Made by a program: the position numbers and the translations under genes
Part shown: piece after piece, positions 33,701-43,182 of the stretch
Layout: every line of letters begins with the position of its first letter
How positions within the stretch are numbered: position 1 is the first letter of the stretch
Notes under the pieces: model-generated
The model's input: only the letters and a program-made list of their open reading frames with translations
The model's database searches: none
Told to the model about the DNA's origin: nothing
Origin: RGIG4079 sp045531405
Lineage (GTDB): Bacteria; Bacteroidota; Bacteroidia; Bacteroidales; Muribaculaceae
DNA length: 64,000 bases
Assembly: GCA_045531405.1 (NCBI GenBank)
Contig: JAZSDX010000013.1
Location: 1 to 64,000, forward strand
Direction of reading: 5' to 3'

Positions 33701-36700
33701 GGTTGCCAGTGAACGAGAGATGCTTGATGCTGCCGGTAGGCGAGCGGTGGATTTCCAAGGGGAACGAATTATTGATGCACAGGGCATTGTAGAGGAGCAG
33801 GAAGCCAAAGGATTTGATGCCGTAGCTCCCGATAGCCGAAGGGCCGTAACGTTACGAGCCATTGAAGCCGAAGAAGATATAAAAGAATTGATGGGTGTTG
33901 GCTCGGGCAGATTAGCAGAAGACGCATTGTATAAGCGTTATTTGACAACCGATCCTCAGGAGTTGTTGATTAGGGCAAGTGAAGATGAATCGTTGAGCAG
34001 AGAGCAACGAGACGTTATTATCGATTACCTTGGAGCCAAAGCGGCGAGAGACGGAATGACTAGCCGTAGAGATGCAGAGGTGAAGATGCGTACCACTTTA
34101 GCCCATGGGAACATAGATGCGACAACGAACAAACAAAGTGGCGAGGTGATAGCCGCGACTTTGAAAAATGGCAGAAAGGTGGTAATCGTTGATGGTATAG
34201 TAGAGGCGAATGATGATGGTAGTGTTTCCAAGTCGCAAACGTGGGAAAGCCTTGTAGTTATAGATGAAGAAACCGGGGAGAAAGAGATGGTTTCGCCCGG
34301 CGTTATATCGACGATAGACCACAGGATTGATGCTGATGAATTGAAAACAATCACAGAAGGAGAGATATATAGTGATGTTTATACCCGATATGATAGAGAT
34401 GTGTCGGGAGACAGAGAGTTTGCAGTGGGTGAAAGGGTGTTGTTGGGCAAAGAGAAAAAAGAGTATCAAGTAACCAACGTGAATGACGAATATATTGAGC
34501 TGAGTGCCGGAAATGAAGTAGTGGAGATGCCGAGGGGAGAGGCCCGTTCCAAAATGGATCAAGCTCTTTATGGAGGGATTGAACATAAGGTTACTCCTAT
34601 TGGGATCTCTCAGAGTGCGGAATATGAGGTTTTGCCTGAATCAAATGAATCTGAAAATCAAGGTGGAGTTGTTATTGCGGAAGAGCCGATGGCAATAGGC
34701 CCCGGAGTTGCAGTGCGTGTGGGAGGTGTTGCCGGTGTTGCAACGTCATTCCCTGAAGATGGGAAGGTGATAGTTGAAACCGAAGATGGGAAAATTCTTC
34801 CATACGATGAAAGTGAGGTGGAAGTTGTAGGAGAGACGACTGAGACCATAGGGACCACTGAGACAACTATGTCGGATGGGTCTAATGAGTCTGCTGAGGT
34901 TGATGATAATGGTCGTCCATTTATTGTTTCTTCGAATGGGACAACTACCTTTGGCGAGATTACAGAAGATACCGGATTGCCTTCAGCTCCGATAAAGTTA
35001 AGCGAGGGCTATCAAGATGAAAATGGCAAAGGTTATGGCCTGGCACATATTGAGGCGAACCACGGAAAGCAAATTAGGGGTGCGGGATTTAAATCTGTTG
35101 AAGAATTTGTGAAATTTGTTGCCGAGAATTATGATGGGAACGACATAAGGGTAGGCAATCCAAGAGGAGACGGTAATATTACTTATTTAATACAAGTAAA
35201 GGATAAGTATGATAACACTTTGTTTATTGAATTGTCTAGAGATGGGTCTTATTGGAATGTGAATAGTGGAGGTGTGTTCCGAAAAGGATATTCTGATAAA
35301 AAGGAAACGGTTGTCAAGACCGAACCCCAACAACCGAATAATGCCGTTTCGCCAGACTCTTCGCTTTCTGAAGTTGGTAACGAAGGCATTTCAACAACAG
35401 AACCCAACGGCGAGTCTCCCGTTTCTGAAGGCGAAGATAGTGAAAATAAATCGGATATGCAAGAGGGTGGTGTCAATTCACCGGCTATACCTGTAGATGC
35501 GAAAGGTGAGCCGATGTATGAGAGTGCACCGGTGGAGGCTACTATTGCGGATATATATAATGACCCTGACCTCGATGAGGATGAGGCAGATGCTTTTGTG
35601 CAGGCTAAAATAGATGGGGCAACAAAGCGCATTTCTCAACTTGAGAAGAAAAAACCGAAGATGGGTGAGAGCAAGGTCGCTTTCAAGGAGGCAAAAGCGA
35701 AATGGCGTGAGCAGTTGGAATCGGAACAAGCGTCGTTGGCATATTGGCAAGGAGTGCAAGAGGCGCGAGCGAAGGAATCTACCACCTCCCCACTAACAAC
35801 CCCTCAGTCCTACGGACAGCCCCCCTATCAAAGCAGGGGGGCAATAACTCCCCCTATTGCTGCGCAACCGGGAGGAGAGTTAGACGCCAATGGTGAAATG
35901 GGAGAGATAGGAGAAATATCTACTGAGGCTGAAGGTGATGATGTGAGTGAACGAGACTCTAAGGTCGATAAGGACACTAATGTCGCTGAGGAGGGCAGTG
36001 TCACAGAAGGGACAGTTGAGGAGGAAACTCCTATTGTAGAGGAACAAACACAAGAGGAGACAGGGGAACTGACCACCTCTCCCTTACAGGATTCTGCTCA
36101 GTCGCAAGCGAGTGGAGGGTTAAGTGAGGACTTAACTGAAGTTGTCGGTGAAACTGACAAGATGCTTGCAGAGCGTAAGCGAGCGATGGAGGCGTGGCTC
36201 CAGGCCGAGGAGGTCGCTGATAAAGATGCGAAGTGGGGCGATTATTCACAAGCCATTGACGCATTGGAATCCTATGCGATGGGGTTGAGTGATGAGCAGT
36301 TGGCGGCATTGCAAACGCATTATGGCAAAGGAGAAGTGAGGGAAATAGACGATGAGATTAGTCGTCGAGATGAAATCAAAGTAAAGAATGCCCAATATGA
36401 CGAGTTGTTGTCGAAACAATATCCGATAGAGCGTAAGGAGAGAAAGGGGACAGGGAAACTCGAAGATGCGTTGAGTAAAGATGTGACACGACCGGTGATG
36501 ACGGGAGTGTATCATGATGAAGATGGTTATGCTGTGGCTACTGATGCGAAGGTGTTGGTTGCAGATAAAAGGGAGTATAACGGACGCAAGAAGGGCAAGA
36601 TAATCGGCAAAGATGGTAAGGAGATACCGGGCAATTATCCAAAATGGAAACTTGCAATCCCGGTAGAAACGGAAGCGTTGCCAATAGATTTGCAAGATTT

Positions 36701-39700
36701 GTCGGGCTTTATTGGAGGAGTAAAGGCTAAGTTAAAGGAGAATGGCATCAAGCCAAAGGATTATGGCAAGGCAGTGGTAATGATAAAGACCGGAAGCGGA
36801 ACGATAGTCTATTATCCTGTTGATGCATTAGAAACATGGCTCAATGGCGCTATGCGATTGGGTGCAACCGGAAGTGATGTCGGAGTATCTGAAAGGAATG
36901 GATTTATTGTAGCCAAGACCAAGAATGGTGTTGCCATGTTGGCATCGAAAGGGGGATTGGCATATAATGATACCGGCATTGTCTATGAGGTAAATTCTTC
37001 ACCATCGACCCCTCAGTCGCGTAGCGACAGCTCCCCTAAGGGCAGGGGAGCACTTGAGAAGCAAGTGGGTGGTGGCGTAATGGAAAATGCGACCGAAGCA
37101 CAGCGCTTGGCTACTGAAGCGGTGATAACTTCTCTTGAGGCGAGTGGCATTGAGGTTGTTGAAGCGAGTGATGCCATGGCGGAGGCTGTGATGGGAATGG
37201 GAGGAGTGGAGATGAGTGCGAAGAAAAAAAGAGCACTCGAGACCGCGTCCGTTCAAGAAGAACATCAACCAACTGTCGTCTCAAGTGCTGATGGTGCAAA
37301 GGTACTAAATAATCTTGATAATGTTGCAACCGAATACGAAGAAAAATCGAATCAATCTAAAACATTCCTTGGCGATGTAGCCAAAGCACTTGGAGCAGAA
37401 CGCAAGGGAAGTGGAAGCCAATATGTAACTTTTGAGACAAAGAATGGCAAGGTTGTTACAATCCGATTAAGCAATCATAATGCAACTGTTTCCAATTTTG
37501 ACAATAATGGAGAAGCCGATGGGATAAGTATTGTTGTTTCGGCAAAGGGCAACAACGGCATGACAAACGATGGTGATGCTCATGTAGTGGAGCATTACTA
37601 TGATGCCATCAAATTGCGTAGAGCAGAGGGCAAGCCATTGGCTGATATTGTGCGCTCGATAAAGCAAGCGTTGTATAGTGGTGAGTTTACCGACACTACC
37701 GGTCTTGCAGAGCGTCAAGAGGTGAATTTGAATGAGGTGGAGACATTACGCACTCCGCAGGGAGTGGTATATGGATGGACTGACGGGAAGAAGGTTTACT
37801 TGACTAAGGAGGGTATGAACCCTGAGACACCTATCCATGAATATACTCACCTATGGGCGAGAGCTATGATGCAGGGTAATGCCGAGGGTTGGCAGAGCGT
37901 TAAGGATTTGCTTCGTGGCACGCCTATATGGAATGAGGTGATGAGTGATGCCAACTATGCGGATATTCATGGCGATGAAGATGCAGTTGCGAGTGAGTGT
38001 TTGGCTCGCTTGAGTGGCAAGGAGAACGCTAAGCGCATGGAGGCAGAGGCTCGCAAGATTATTGATGAGGCAAAAGGAGTGTTTGCCAAGGCTGATGCCG
38101 TGACGCTTGTGGAGCGCATGAAAAAGGCTTTGCAAGAGTTTTGGAATTGGGTAGGGAAGAACCTATTTGACATCAAGAGCTTCGGCAGTATCGAGGAGGT
38201 GACCGACCGAGTGTTGTGGGATTTGGTTAATAATACCGAGTTGGAAACTATCGATGGCGCGATAGAAAAGCAGATCATCGGAGAGAGGGGAGCGAGTGCT
38301 CTTGATAAAGCAGATGAAGCGACCCATAGAATGGATAATCTTGGGGTGGCACGAGAAATGGAAGACGATGGCTTGTTGTTTAGAGATGGAGATGTGACCA
38401 CCTCCCCACTTGGTTCAGGAGGAGAGTTGGGGACTACTATGTCAACTGCCGAGGCATCTACAGTAGGTTATAGTGATGCGGAGGTGAGTATGGCTAACGA
38501 TCCAATTGCAAAGGTTATGGGCAAGAGTCAACGCAGCAAGAAGCAACAGGCGAAGTTTGCCGAGCGAGAACGCAAGTATATGCGAAACAGAGTGGCGGAG
38601 TTGGCGGAGAAGATGCATCTTGATAATGTGGAGGTTGTGGAGAGTTCACAATCGACCCCCTCCCCGCAGAGCGGTACTCCCCCTAAACAGGGTTCAGGGG
38701 GAGAGTTAGACAACCCAAATAAGACAAGTAAGACAACTATGTCGGAGCGAAAGGCGAGGGCAAAGGGTTGGTTTGATACGAGAACCGGCAAGATTGTTAT
38801 CAATATATCGAATCATTTGTCGGTTGCAGATGTTGAACGTACGCTATTGCATGAGGCTGTAGCCCACTATGGGTTGAGACAGTTGTTTGGGAAGCAGTTT
38901 GATACGTTTTTGGATAATGTGTATCTGCATGCTGATGCTGAAGTGAGAGCACAGATAATAGAGCTTGCAAAGAAACATGGTTGGGAGTTTATCGATGATA
39001 CAATTTTGGCTGCACTCGGCGGTAAAATCACAAGAGATTTACCGCCCTCGTTGGCACAAAAAGTCAGGACTGCTACGGAGGAGTATTTGGCGGGATTGGC
39101 AGAGGACACCAATTTTGAGTATTTGGAGTATCAAACAAGTTTCTGGATGAAAATCAAGCGATTCTTTATGGATATGCTTGAGAGCATCGGTTGGGATTAT
39201 AAAGGACCGGAGTTGAGCGATAATGAGTTGCGTTATTTGTTGTGGCGAAGTTATGAGAATATGGTCAATCCTGGACGTCATCGCAGTATCTTGGGCAAGG
39301 CTGAAGATGTAGCGAAACAGTATGCGTTGGGCGTAGGTAATTATAGTGCAGAAGCCGAGACTATGAGCCAAGTTGCAGAGGAAGGGGAGAAGGCGGAGCC
39401 TCAACCAATAGGCAATGGTGCGTTTGGTGCGATTTATACCCAATTTAGAGGAAAAGCAAAAGAAGCCATAGCCTTTTTGATGAGAAAACAAAGTGGGGAA
39501 GCAATAGGGGCTTTATCGCATCCTGAAATAGGTGAGATAGACCTCGTTTGGGGAAAAGAGGGAACATCTCATAGTGATGGTTATGGTCTTGCCAAATTGG
39601 TAAAATACCATCCTGAAGTATTGGATAATCTACAAGAGATATTAAGTGGCATGAACGTAGTGAAGCGTTCTTCTAATAGAGTACAATTAGAAAGTAATAC

Positions 39701-42700
39701 TCACAAGGCCTCGGTAAGATTGACTTGGGACAATCAAAGAAAAACATGGCTACTTACAGCATTTGAGAAAAAAGAAACACCTGAGACCACTATCAGTAGT
39801 ACAGGCGTTGATAATTCCCCAAAAGGGTTGTTAGACGACACAGCTCCCCAACAAAGTTCAAGTGTTTCTGCTGACAAAGTTAATAACAATAATTCGGAAA
39901 AGCAAGAAAATAATGAGTCTAATGGGTCAGATGGGTCAACTAATGCGGAGCGCGATACCGACGAGGGAATTTTGTTCCGCGATGGGGAGAGTGATGGGAC
40001 GAGAGAGGAGTATAACCGGAGAGTGCGTCGTCCTAATCGCAGTGGCAGTGTAGGTAAGTGGGATAACCTTGGATGGCGCATGAAGGAGGCTTATCAAGAC
40101 TCTATGCTATCGTTGAAGGAGTTGCAAGATGTTATCGCCAAGAAGTATGGGTTGAAGGAGATACCATCGTGGATGAATGCTTATCTGCAAGAGAACTTAA
40201 TGAGCAGTAGGAATAAGGCGGCAAGCGATGTGTATATGCGTGATTTCTACAACCCGATGATGAAGGAGGTGCAAGCCTTAATCAAGAAAGGGGTGAAGTA
40301 TGAGGACTTGGTGAACTATATGATAGCGAAGCATGGGCTTGAACGCAACGTGGTGATGGCTGAGCGAGACGCCAAAAGAGCAGCTGATGAAGCGAAGGAA
40401 AAGGGTGAGGATTGGCAAAAGGCATACGATGAGGCGTTGAAGGAGAACCGAAAACGAGACTATTCGGGTTTGACCGCGTTGACCGGTGAGGAGAGTGTGA
40501 TGACAGCCGAGAAGGAGGCAGAAAAGATGGTCGAGGAATTCGAGGGCGCACATGAAACAGATGCATTATGGGAAAAGGTAAATGCCGCAACCAAAGAGAC
40601 CTTGCGAAAGAGTTATGAGGGTGGGTTGATGAGTAAAGAGACCTATGAGTCAACTGAAGCGATGTATGAGCATTACATACCACTAAGAGGATGGGATAGC
40701 GACATAGCAAGTGATGTGTATGAATATCTGATGAGTGATCGCCCGTTATTATCTCCGGCACTTAAGACTGCCAAAGGTAGGACAAGTCTTGCCGATGACC
40801 CGATAGCGACAATAGGCATGATGGCAGATAGCACAATCGCACAAGCGAATCGAAACAAGATGAAGCAAGCGTTTTACTATTTTGCCGTTAACAATCCGAG
40901 CGATGTGGTGACGATAAGCAAGCAATGGTATGTTTATGATGAGGTGACCAAGAAATGGCAGCCACGTAGTGCTGACATACCATTAGATGCATTAAGCGAG
41001 GAAATAGCAACGATTGTAGAGGAATTTGAGGCGAGAATGGAAGAACTTGCGAGAGATGGTAAAGCCAAACGCAAGAGCCAAGGACTCGACTTGGATTTGA
41101 GAACAGTGGGCAGGGAAGGAGAAGAGCACACTGTGAGAGTGAAAGTGAATGGTGAGGAGTATTGCATTTATGTCAATGGTAGCCCGAGAGCGGCACAAGC
41201 ATTAAACGGATTGACTAATCCCGAGATGTTTAATGATGCGTTGATGAAGGGAACTAAAAAAGTAAACAACTACTTGGCACAAGTGTTCACGTCGAAGAAT
41301 CCCGAGTTTGTATTCTCAAATATGAGCCGAGATTTGATGTGGGCGACGGGAGCGGTAGCAGTTAAAGAGAATGCGAAATACAATGTGGTCTATCATAAGA
41401 ATATCAACAAGATATTTTGGAGTGGGATGATGCCGAGATTGGTTCATCGCCACATGATGGGAACACTCAATATGAATAATGAGTTGGATAGATACTTCGA
41501 GGAGTTTGTTCGTCATGGAGGGGAGACCGGATATACAGCAATCAATTCGATAGACCACTACAAACGCAATATCAAGCGAAATGTAAAAGATGCGCAAGGG
41601 AAGCAAAGCATGACTAAAAAAGCGTGGAACGGAGTGTTTGACGCTATAGAGTTTATGAACCGAAGTGCAGAGAATATGACTCGATTTGCGGTGTATGTCA
41701 CCTCACGCGAAATGGGACGCGACCAAGCCCGAGCTGCTCATGATGCGAAGGAGATAACCGTCAACTTCAACAAGAAAGGTAGTGGCGAGTTGGGTGCAAG
41801 ATACTTAGGAGGGTTGTATGTGTTTATGAATGCTTGCATACAGTCGATGGCGAACTTTGCAAGATTGACCGGCAAACATCCGGTGAAGATGACCGGAGCA
41901 TTGGCGACAATGGCCGGGTTAGGGTTTATGTTGCCATTGCTGAATAGGATGTTGGCAGAGGCTATGGGAGATGATGATGAGTATTGGAATCTTCCCGAGT
42001 GGGTGCGTAGGAACAATCTTGTGTTCCGTATTCCCGGCACAAACAAATTTATCACGCTTCCAATCTCACATGAGTTGCGTCCATTCTATGGCATTGGAGA
42101 GATAGCATACTCGGTGATGAATGAGAAAGAGGATGCGAAAGAGGGTCTTGGTAAGGCTGTGTTGGGATTCTCGGGAATGTCGCCAATAGATTTCACCGGC
42201 AACGGAGGCAATGTGGCAGTGAATTTAACACCGACCGCATTCCAACCTGTAGCACAATTAATAGCGAATGTGGATTACTTTGGTAAGCCAATATTCAAAG
42301 ATGCTGATTATCTGGAGGATTATCCCGAATACACAAAAGCCTATAAGGGTACATCTCCGATGCTTGTGAGTGGTACTGAGTTCTTGAATCGTGTGAGTGG
42401 TGGTGATGTCGTTGTTGCAGGAGGCATTGATTTGAACCCTGATGTGATTGAACACTTGGTAGAAAGGTACTTCGGCGGAGCCGGCAAGACTGTGAACAAA
42501 GCGATTAAAGGATTCTCTATGATATGGGATGAAGACACTCGAGAGATAAGGAACATCCCAATCGTCAACAAATTCTTACAAACGGCAGAGGAGCGTACAT
42601 ACGGCTCACATACTCAAAAAGAATTCTATGAGGCAATGGATAAGGTTGAAGATACCGGGCACAAACTCTCCGGTTATAGCAAACAGGCAACGATGGGATC

Positions 42701-43097
42701 AATAGAGTATGCAGAGAAACTAAATGAGTTGATAAATTCACCCGAATATAAAGAGTATAAACTCGCTATGGGTTATAAGTCGGCAATAAAGAAGTTGCAA
42801 AACTCGTTGGGGAATATCGATAAAACGAAAGAAAAAGAGGTGAGTGAAGCAATTCAGCGATTACAGAAAGAGATGTTGGAGGAATTGCCGAAGACCAAAG
42901 CCCAAGATATAGATACGGTATTAGATAATGCCGAGGAGGTGAAATGGGGAGCAGAAGAAAAGGTTGAGACTATATTCGGAGCATCGGTTGATGACTTTTA
43001 TAATCGAAAAGATGCAGTAAATGACGCAAAAGAATATGGAGACACAACAGCACTAAAAAAGTTTATCGAATCGGGACGAGGAAAAGATAACAAGTAG
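30702..43097 (+). CDS. Giant polyvalent protein (4131 aa) with toxin-like nuclease domains
   Basis: Two N-terminal repeats of a KEFYxILVExTGY motif (about 1-50) open the protein. Then: helical region with membrane-like stretches (about 700-850); a first BECR-type nuclease (about 1430-1540; GYGLAHIEANHG ... YWNVNSGGVF); a clamp-like domain (about 1917-2097; YAVATDAKVLV); an LPD3-like domain (about 2205-2325); a zincin HEYTHLW at about 2378; a zincin HEAVAH at about 2717; a second BECR-type domain (about 2905-3020; GEIDLVWG ... WLLTAFEKK); and an LPD38-like C-terminal region (about 3100-3930). Polyvalent proteins enter the host with phage DNA. Several linkers carry in-frame composite repeats. 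At about 450 kDa it fills a fifth of the phage. Confidence 0.85.
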   Translation: MTKKEFYNILVEETGYQDSYEDFDSMTSTPEGRKEFYDILVENTGYEDDYEWFESVVRGESNTQPTAEEIAKSVETYANPYGLGVKFDFSTPTTTETKTDANTIQQNVANRTSSAVADNITPSAPKAEDISITKPTAMTNNVSVRPVSAIQKGDGTPYSEGELKAMADSDATTQVADPTSAEIEAEEGESQKPKEEEKTIDSLAEDLKLQFGEAETAQDGKRASHNITLPEAMSLPLGSSYAGEYDAILEQEVWNKATGGKELSAEEVKAKEQELSNMSYEEVVSLLGKDGMARVEDARSRLLMQDAVEQKATKLLNRLVANEEVYNYLRQFVGGNDANEVVAGIASTLRGDEKLGERVNNPMELLPYAVAKSIGIDYLFGSEAMRQYLSSTPYETKAMTDYGMLWRKLYMSGAALPPEARTHYEDVLRDVYDKGELNTDVGEARMKDAINTLSQYSQIKQQFSEAEIAKVLAQTNKSLGQYMAFGSIEDAIFSEAELGGGGAPRDRLLANFDNYARKRASLAGNIGKLQELEARKAELNAESVEEVVSDYSGSPWETSAMSVAGMASSGDMQANIRNRVRTGNGKYARELELNDASITLREKAQDIIEHGERDDDFVSGVYHGLVDKAKYGSNWDFGMSNLAEGLMLKNIVDKVDKGEAITRDEEAFLDSWATLIAAESMVKQGRGYKAGAVTAEAIPFMVEMLLSPIKGGSSAASKFARWAIKKYGTAVARKVPMTITRYGVRLGGDVSKGVGMTLTTGIGRTADEAVRRSVGEINPSLDEEGNVVYGDHEKGEKVASAIAKAIGSKAIEYHSELVGEYFAPLLKGLTKLTDAGMSKIGLGKVTKFFEDVKASDWGKMVGEMSNRTQWHGTLGEFSEEIVGGIENAIIVGDQTLDTDERTGVFNKDNLIDTYLGVAVMGAMINGAQAMGYKSEERRMQMERDAWSTVGERLFGGKWNELMSQIDGTTQEDISDVVSGLMRNKDYNANQKKAILRYAGAVASEREMLDAAGRRAVDFQGERIIDAQGIVEEQEAKGFDAVAPDSRRAVTLRAIEAEEDIKELMGVGSGRLAEDALYKRYLTTDPQELLIRASEDESLSREQRDVIIDYLGAKAARDGMTSRRDAEVKMRTTLAHGNIDATTNKQSGEVIAATLKNGRKVVIVDGIVEANDDGSVSKSQTWESLVVIDEETGEKEMVSPGVISTIDHRIDADELKTITEGEIYSDVYTRYDRDVSGDREFAVGERVLLGKEKKEYQVTNVNDEYIELSAGNEVVEMPRGEARSKMDQALYGGIEHKVTPIGISQSAEYEVLPESNESENQGGVVIAEEPMAIGPGVAVRVGGVAGVATSFPEDGKVIVETEDGKILPYDESEVEVVGETTETIGTTETTMSDGSNESAEVDDNGRPFIVSSNGTTTFGEITEDTGLPSAPIKLSEGYQDENGKGYGLAHIEANHGKQIRGAGFKSVEEFVKFVAENYDGNDIRVGNPRGDGNITYLIQVKDKYDNTLFIELSRDGSYWNVNSGGVFRKGYSDKKETVVKTEPQQPNNAVSPDSSLSEVGNEGISTTEPNGESPVSEGEDSENKSDMQEGGVNSPAIPVDAKGEPMYESAPVEATIADIYNDPDLDEDEADAFVQAKIDGATKRISQLEKKKPKMGESKVAFKEAKAKWREQLESEQASLAYWQGVQEARAKESTTSPLTTPQSYGQPPYQSRGAITPPIAAQPGGELDANGEMGEIGEISTEAEGDDVSERDSKVDKDTNVAEEGSVTEGTVEEETPIVEEQTQEETGELTTSPLQDSAQSQASGGLSEDLTEVVGETDKMLAERKRAMEAWLQAEEVADKDAKWGDYSQAIDALESYAMGLSDEQLAALQTHYGKGEVREIDDEISRRDEIKVKNAQYDELLSKQYPIERKERKGTGKLEDALSKDVTRPVMTGVYHDEDGYAVATDAKVLVADKREYNGRKKGKIIGKDGKEIPGNYPKWKLAIPVETEALPIDLQDLSGFIGGVKAKLKENGIKPKDYGKAVVMIKTGSGTIVYYPVDALETWLNGAMRLGATGSDVGVSERNGFIVAKTKNGVAMLASKGGLAYNDTGIVYEVNSSPSTPQSRSDSSPKGRGALEKQVGGGVMENATEAQRLATEAVITSLEASGIEVVEASDAMAEAVMGMGGVEMSAKKKRALETASVQEEHQPTVVSSADGAKVLNNLDNVATEYEEKSNQSKTFLGDVAKALGAERKGSGSQYVTFETKNGKVVTIRLSNHNATVSNFDNNGEADGISIVVSAKGNNGMTNDGDAHVVEHYYDAIKLRRAEGKPLADIVRSIKQALYSGEFTDTTGLAERQEVNLNEVETLRTPQGVVYGWTDGKKVYLTKEGMNPETPIHEYTHLWARAMMQGNAEGWQSVKDLLRGTPIWNEVMSDANYADIHGDEDAVASECLARLSGKENAKRMEAEARKIIDEAKGVFAKADAVTLVERMKKALQEFWNWVGKNLFDIKSFGSIEEVTDRVLWDLVNNTELETIDGAIEKQIIGERGASALDKADEATHRMDNLGVAREMEDDGLLFRDGDVTTSPLGSGGELGTTMSTAEASTVGYSDAEVSMANDPIAKVMGKSQRSKKQQAKFAERERKYMRNRVAELAEKMHLDNVEVVESSQSTPSPQSGTPPKQGSGGELDNPNKTSKTTMSERKARAKGWFDTRTGKIVINISNHLSVADVERTLLHEAVAHYGLRQLFGKQFDTFLDNVYLHADAEVRAQIIELAKKHGWEFIDDTILAALGGKITRDLPPSLAQKVRTATEEYLAGLAEDTNFEYLEYQTSFWMKIKRFFMDMLESIGWDYKGPELSDNELRYLLWRSYENMVNPGRHRSILGKAEDVAKQYALGVGNYSAEAETMSQVAEEGEKAEPQPIGNGAFGAIYTQFRGKAKEAIAFLMRKQSGEAIGALSHPEIGEIDLVWGKEGTSHSDGYGLAKLVKYHPEVLDNLQEILSGMNVVKRSSNRVQLESNTHKASVRLTWDNQRKTWLLTAFEKKETPETTISSTGVDNSPKGLLDDTAPQQSSSVSADKVNNNNSEKQENNESNGSDGSTNAERDTDEGILFRDGESDGTREEYNRRVRRPNRSGSVGKWDNLGWRMKEAYQDSMLSLKELQDVIAKKYGLKEIPSWMNAYLQENLMSSRNKAASDVYMRDFYNPMMKEVQALIKKGVKYEDLVNYMIAKHGLERNVVMAERDAKRAADEAKEKGEDWQKAYDEALKENRKRDYSGLTALTGEESVMTAEKEAEKMVEEFEGAHETDALWEKVNAATKETLRKSYEGGLMSKETYESTEAMYEHYIPLRGWDSDIASDVYEYLMSDRPLLSPALKTAKGRTSLADDPIATIGMMADSTIAQANRNKMKQAFYYFAVNNPSDVVTISKQWYVYDEVTKKWQPRSADIPLDALSEEIATIVEEFEARMEELARDGKAKRKSQGLDLDLRTVGREGEEHTVRVKVNGEEYCIYVNGSPRAAQALNGLTNPEMFNDALMKGTKKVNNYLAQVFTSKNPEFVFSNMSRDLMWATGAVAVKENAKYNVVYHKNINKIFWSGMMPRLVHRHMMGTLNMNNELDRYFEEFVRHGGETGYTAINSIDHYKRNIKRNVKDAQGKQSMTKKAWNGVFDAIEFMNRSAENMTRFAVYVTSREMGRDQARAAHDAKEITVNFNKKGSGELGARYLGGLYVFMNACIQSMANFARLTGKHPVKMTGALATMAGLGFMLPLLNRMLAEAMGDDDEYWNLPEWVRRNNLVFRIPGTNKFITLPISHELRPFYGIGEIAYSVMNEKEDAKEGLGKAVLGFSGMSPIDFTGNGGNVAVNLTPTAFQPVAQLIANVDYFGKPIFKDADYLEDYPEYTKAYKGTSPMLVSGTEFLNRVSGGDVVVAGGIDLNPDVIEHLVERYFGGAGKTVNKAIKGFSMIWDEDTREIRNIPIVNKFLQTAEERTYGSHTQKEFYEAMDKVEDTGHKLSGYSKQATMGSIEYAEKLNELINSPEYKEYKLAMGYKSAIKKLQNSLGNIDKTKEKEVSEAIQRLQKEMLEELPKTKAQDIDTVLDNAEEVKWGAEEKVETIFGASVDDFYNRKDAVNDAKEYGDTTALKKFIESGRGKDNK
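34836..34900 (+). repeat. 9-bp units in frame in the polyvalent gene (module D)
   Basis: GAGACGACT, GAGACCATA, GGGACCACT, GAGACAACT and TCTAATGAG encode Thr-rich ETTETIGTTETT. They match intergenic module D units and lie in a linker before the first BECR domain. Confidence 0.55.
35779..35925 (+). repeat. Nested repeat in the polyvalent gene (A interrupted by B, then E; copy 7)
   Basis: Module A starts ACCACCTCCCC, is interrupted by the B type (CCCCTCAGTCCTACGGACAG ... GCAGGGGGGC), then resumes at ACTCCCCCTAT and ends GGGAGGAGAGTTAG. A GGGAGAGATAGGAGAAATAT tail follows (peptide EMGEIGEI). All is in frame, in a linker. Confidence 0.7.
36069..36125 (+). repeat. Rearranged module A/B fragment in frame (copy 8)
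   Basis: TGACCACCTCTCCCTTACAG followed by CTCAGTCGCAAGCGAGTGGA. It joins the start of A with part of B and encodes TTSPLQDSAQSQASGG. Confidence 0.55.
37005..37052 (+). repeat. Module B hairpin in frame (copy 9)
   Basis: CGACCCCTCAGTCGCGTAGC, GACAGCTCCCCTAAGGGCAG, GGGAGCAC. GTCGCGTAGCGAC and TCCCCTAAGGGCAGGGGA each fold back. It encodes STPQSRSDSSPKGRGA between the clamp-like and LPD3-like domains. Confidence 0.65.
38395..38430 (+). repeat. Shortened module A in frame (copy 10)
   Basis: TGACCACCTCCCCACTTGGT then TCAGGAGGAGAGTTGG, lacking the inner stem. It encodes TTSPLGSGGELG between the two zincin domains. Confidence 0.55.
38651..38745 (+). repeat. Modules A and D in frame (copy 11)
   Basis: ATCGACCCCCTCCCCGCAGA, GCGGTACTCCCCCTAAACAG and GGTTCAGGGGGAGAGTTAG. 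Its outer sequence is nearly identical to intergenic copy 4 (16209). It is followed by 9-bp-like units GACAAGTAA / GACAACTAT. It encodes STPSPQSGTPPKQGSGGELD. Confidence 0.75.
39905..39945 (+). repeat. 9-bp units in frame (module D)
   Basis: GAGTCTAAT, GGGTCAGAT and GGGTCAACT encode ESNGSDGSTN after the second BECR domain, again in a linker. Confidence 0.5.
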
Positions 43098-43117
43098 ATA
43101 AACTTAAAACAGAGGAG

Positions 43118-43162
43118 GGCGTTGCCATGGCTATATTTGTTGTCATGGCAATGCCATTTTTT
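43118..43162 (+). terminator. Intrinsic terminator after the polyvalent gene
   Basis: GGCGTTGCCATG (43118-43129) pairs with CATGGCAATGCC (43144-43155) with one G-T pair, then ATTTTTTA. Strong hairpin, 21 bp before the portal start. Confidence 0.85.
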
Positions 43163-43182
43163 ATCCATAAACAAAAAAAGAT

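Noticed and set aside
30783..42571. Many antisense frames within the polyvalent gene
   Set aside because: All are opposite a single conserved 4131-codon gene and show no family features.
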